64,000 nucleotides of DNA, from contig JAPFFF010000004.1 in the NCBI GenBank assembly GCA_039105265.1, positions 5,208,001 through 5,272,000 on the forward strand. The letters run 5' to 3'. This DNA comes from Tritrichomonas musculus (lineage: Eukaryota; Parabasalia; Tritrichomonadida; Tritrichomonadidae). Position numbers and translations under genes: made by a program. Below, piece after piece: positions 61,160 through 64,000 of this stretch (positions within the stretch are counted from its first letter, which is position 1; every line of letters begins with the position of its first letter). The notes under the pieces were generated by a model. It was given only the letters and a program-made list of their open reading frames with translations. It did no database searches and was not told the origin of the DNA.

Positions 61160-62279
61160 TTATACAAACTTTTGTGTCAAATTTAATTGAGTTTTTTTTT
61201 TTTCCAAGATTGAAGATATATCTACATTAAAAATACCTATTATAAAAACACTTATTTGTATATTTGTTTTCTTGCCTTCTGCATTCTTTATCTTCAGGAC
61301 ACATTCGTAAATTTCGTCAAAGTTTTCTGAAGGATATTTCAGTTCAAATGAGAACTCTGGAAAATCATTTACAATTTCAACAAAATCAGACAATTCTAAC
61401 AAACCAGATTTAAAAAGCAACTCTGTACAATCTGAATGTAGGTGAATAAAATAATTTTCACTAATATCAATCAAAAGTTCATCATTTATTTCAGTCAATT
61501 GCTCATCAATTAAGTCTTGTTCTTCATTTTCATCATCTGATGTATCTTTATTTTCTTCAATGGAAGTGCATTTAATTCAGAAATCTTCATGTTTTTGGTA
61601 ATAAACTGTCCTCTTTTTACAGACTCGATTGGTTTCTTTTTATCAATAAATTTTAATCATTCTATCTGGCTTTTGAGTTCCAAATTTTCCATTTCCATTT
61701 GAATTAATAATTGAACAGTATTATAATTAGCTTTATCAAGATCATCATACTTTTTGAGAAGTGATTTGTTTTTTGCTTTCAATCCAAACCTTGTAAAATT
61801 GAGACCTTCTATTTTACTCCGAATATCTTTTAGTTCAAAACATCTATCTAATATATCTTTATACTCTTTGTTTTGATCTTTATACTCATCAACCAATTCA
61901 TTGTAATTAGTTAACAAATCTTGATATAAAATCTTTGGGACAGTTGTTCTTTTGGATGTTGACAATAATATCAGCAAGTGATCCTTTTTGGGCAAATTTT
62001 GTTATTAGAGTAACATTGTTTTCATCATGAAAATCAATTTTTGAATATCCAATTAATTTGATGATTATTGGATGTTGGGCAATTATTAAAGTCCCTAACA
62101 AATTCTTGATTAGTTCATTGCATTTTTCTTCATCATCACCCTAATCTAATACTTTGGCTCCATAATATTTGACTGTATCATTTTCTTCAGTTTTAATGAT
62201 AAAGCCAAAGCTTCCTCCTTGATTGATTCTTTTGCCTTTTTTGAACTTATTAATGTCAATTTCGTATTGAGTATTCACA
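61160..62279 (-). pseudogene. Decayed TKL protein kinase with coiled-coil and C-terminal domain
   Basis: From 62279 the minus strand reads a kinase N-lobe: KKGKRINQGGSFGFIIKT (glycine loop), YYGAKVLD (VAIK lysine), then an in-frame TAG. It continues AQHPIIIKLIGYSKIDFHDE and NNVTLITKFAQKGSLADI, typical of trichomonad TKL kinases. A frame change near 61950 leads into a coiled-coil (61657-61995, NYNELVDEYKDQNKEYKDIL), skipping the catalytic loop. Another change leads to an acidic linker and a 112-codon piece at 61160-61498 (DISENYFIHLHSDCTELLF). No ATG, one internal stop, at least two frameshifts and a missing C-lobe show it is dead. Confidence 0.75.
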
Positions 62280-62475
62280 TGAATTCAAAAAAACTAATTA
62301 ATTAATACTACAATAGATTAATTAAGCAAGTCTTGTTATAGTATTTTTGTAATGATTTTTCAACAAAACTTAGTATAGTATTAAAGTCCCTACACAATAG
62401 TCTTTATTAATAGGCCAAATTACCATTCAAATTATTTGAAATAAAGACCATAGTAATATTGTAATCTATTTTCAA
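62280..62475. other. Intergenic between kinase remnant and BspA gene
   Basis: 196 bases; upstream region of both divergent genes. No strong initiator, although TCAAATG overlaps the next start codon. Confidence 0.4.
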
Positions 62476-64000
62476 ATGCAAGAAGCTTTAAAAATAATTT
62501 TAAAAGAAAAGGAGTTCGAGATACCTTTGGATTTTCGCTATTTCAATGATATTCATCCAGACATTCGTCAGATATTATTAAAAGATAAACAATATATTGT
62601 TAAATCAAATGTCCAAGAAGAAACATTTAAGTCATTTATTAATTTTTGGATTAACAAAGTAATTCCAGAATTTACATCTAGTAATTTATCTGAATATGAT
62701 CAACTAAGCGAAGAGTTTGATTTAATGAAAGAAGTCCTTTCAATTTACAAACGTTTTTTACAACAAATTCAAGAAAAAGAAAAAGAAAACCAACAACTAA
62801 ATTCACTAATTGAATCAAATACGATCAATAACGACGAAATCATTGACATATTATTCAAAAAGCTACCTTCTTCGCCATTAAAAAATAAGTTGTTAGCTGC
62901 AATTCAAGAAGAAAACATTGAAAAAATAAAATTTTATACTCAAGATATCTTTGTTGATGAAGACCTGGTATACATCATAAATAAAGACTCTAGAACAGCT
63001 GGTGTTATTTCATGTCAAAGTCAAAAAAGAATCATTAACATTCCAGTTATATTAAATTTTTCATTTCTTTCAGTATTCGAAATAACGGTCATTCATGAAG
63101 AAGCATTCAAAAAAGTGAAGAGCATTCAAAAAATCACTTTTTCAAGCAATTCAATATTGAATGAAATTCAAAATGAAGCATTTTATTCTTCATCGATTCA
63201 AAGTATTGTCATTCCTAAATCAGTGAAAAAAATAGGAGATAGCGTGTTTGCTTACTGTGATAATTTGAAAACCGTTGATTTCGAAGCAAATTCGGAATTG
63301 AGTTACATTGGCGTCTCTGCATTTGAAGGGAGTCACATTTCAACTCTTTCACTTCCATCAAACAACATTGAATTCAAAGAAAATTGGTGTTTTTGGACAC
63401 ATTTATTAAATAATCTTTTGGTGTCACCAAGTAAACAAAACTGCATCTGTTTGAATGACGATGGTTTTTTGTTGATGAAAAGTGATTCAAAAAGTGACGT
63501 TTTTGACATTCTTCTATTGGCACCAAGAGATGTTAAAAAGGCAGTGATTCCACCATTCATTAAGAAAATTGCGCCATTAGCTTTTGCATGCTGTGGCCAA
63601 CTCACTGAAGTTGAATGTTCAAAAGATTCTGAACTCAAAATTATATGTTCAAAAGCATTCAATGGAAGCTCAATTAAAAAGCTTATAATTCCATCAACTG
63701 TAGAAGTGCTTGAAGAAGAATGGTGTAATGAAGCTGATTCGTTGTCAAATATCATAATTCTTCCATGTGAAAAACAAAACATCATGTGTTATCAAGATGA
63801 ATTCATTTTTGGTAAGTCAGATATAAACACTGATGTTTTTGATATTCTTTATTTTGCATCTCGTGATATTCAGAGTGCTACTGTTCCTTCATTTATTAGA
63901 ATAATTGGATCAAATGCATTTGATGGATGCAAACTTCAAACTATTCATTTTCCAGATGATTCTGAATTGGTTTCTATCGGCAAATATGCTTTTCAGAATT
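62476..64000 (+). CDS. BspA-like leucine-rich-repeat protein, 5' part (runs off the window)
   Basis: An ATG at 62476 (MQEALKIILKEKEFEIP) opens a frame of 508 codons with no stop before the window ends. Residues 1-150 are a helical head (DFRYFNDIHPDIRQILLKDK), including a Gln/Glu/Lys coiled-coil around 95-120. This head is common on trichomonad BspA-like proteins without signal peptides. From about residue 200 come BspA/LRR_5 repeats such as FYSSSIQSIVIPKSVKKIGD and VFAYCDNLKTVDFEANSELS. They are interspersed with a longer recurring unit containing FDILLLAPRDVKKAVIPPFI and FDILYFASRDIQSATVPSFI. No signal peptide is seen. It is head-to-head with the decayed kinase at 61160-62279. Confidence 0.9.
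   Translation, partial: MQEALKIILKEKEFEIPLDFRYFNDIHPDIRQILLKDKQYIVKSNVQEETFKSFINFWINKVIPEFTSSNLSEYDQLSEEFDLMKEVLSIYKRFLQQIQEKEKENQQLNSLIESNTINNDEIIDILFKKLPSSPLKNKLLAAIQEENIEKIKFYTQDIFVDEDLVYIINKDSRTAGVISCQSQKRIINIPVILNFSFLSVFEITVIHEEAFKKVKSIQKITFSSNSILNEIQNEAFYSSSIQSIVIPKSVKKIGDSVFAYCDNLKTVDFEANSELSYIGVSAFEGSHISTLSLPSNNIEFKENWCFWTHLLNNLLVSPSKQNCICLNDDGFLLMKSDSKSDVFDILLLAPRDVKKAVIPPFIKKIAPLAFACCGQLTEVECSKDSELKIICSKAFNGSSIKKLIIPSTVEVLEEEWCNEADSLSNIIILPCEKQNIMCYQDEFIFGKSDINTDVFDILYFASRDIQSATVPSFIRIIGSNAFDGCKLQTIHFPDDSELVSIGKYAFQN

Noticed and set aside
63333-63785. 150-codon minus-strand frame near the right edge
   Set aside because: Antisense of the BspA-like gene that starts at 62476 and runs off the window.

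Overview
The window is eukaryotic, very AT-rich and compact, with long intronless genes. The gene families are those expanded in parabasalid trichomonads: BspA-like leucine-rich-repeat proteins, DUF3447/ankyrin proteins, Sel1-repeat kinases, a Pmp-like surface protein, a giant HECT ligase and Mutator-like transposons. Several genes have a TCAYW initiator-like site just before the ATG. A Tritrichomonas-like species is my best inference; I cannot name it from sequence alone.

Layout. 1-675 is the 3' end of an unrecognised acidic protein. 1142-12508 is a 3,788-residue HECT ubiquitin ligase. 13134-14837 is a Pmp-like single-pass surface protein with no in-frame ATG at its signal peptide. 15231-16320 looks like a non-autonomous element with TTAA ends. 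16413-20348 is a protein kinase joined to about 20 Sel1 repeats. 20539-21997 is a decayed TA-target, mariner-like element. 22358-26468 (minus strand) holds ten isolated single ankyrin repeats with open frames. They are separated by AT-rich spacers and lie just downstream of the DUF3447 gene at 26765-28048, which they appear to continue. A tRNA-Asp(GTC), a small acidic ORF, a pseudokinase-small GTPase fusion, a small unknown ORF and a DUF3447+BspA gene follow up to 35 kb. Next come a broken, GC-richer HECT fragment and a perfect 31-bp-arm hairpin.

37041-58687 is the most striking region. A 10.8-kb Mutator-like element (MULE) carries a second, almost identical copy of itself (39679-50467) inserted in opposite orientation. 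Each insertion has its own 9-bp target duplication, and the inner copy still shows the undisturbed target site. Each copy has terminal inverted repeats of about 1.14 kb, one intact 1,020-residue transposase and two decayed ORFs. The transposase joins a trichomonad DUF3447/ankyrin-like domain, an AT-hook, a zinc-binding domain, a DDE core and a SWIM finger. A 78-bp TA-flanked miniature element is present in the outer copy and absent from the inner one.

After the transposon come a tail-anchored P-loop GTPase, a 326-bp MITE with an 8-bp target duplication, a decayed TKL-kinase/BspA pseudogene, and the 5' part of another BspA-like gene that runs off the window. The window reads as a host surface/signalling gene neighbourhood repeatedly invaded by DNA transposons. 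The DUF3447 module is shared between resident genes and the transposase.
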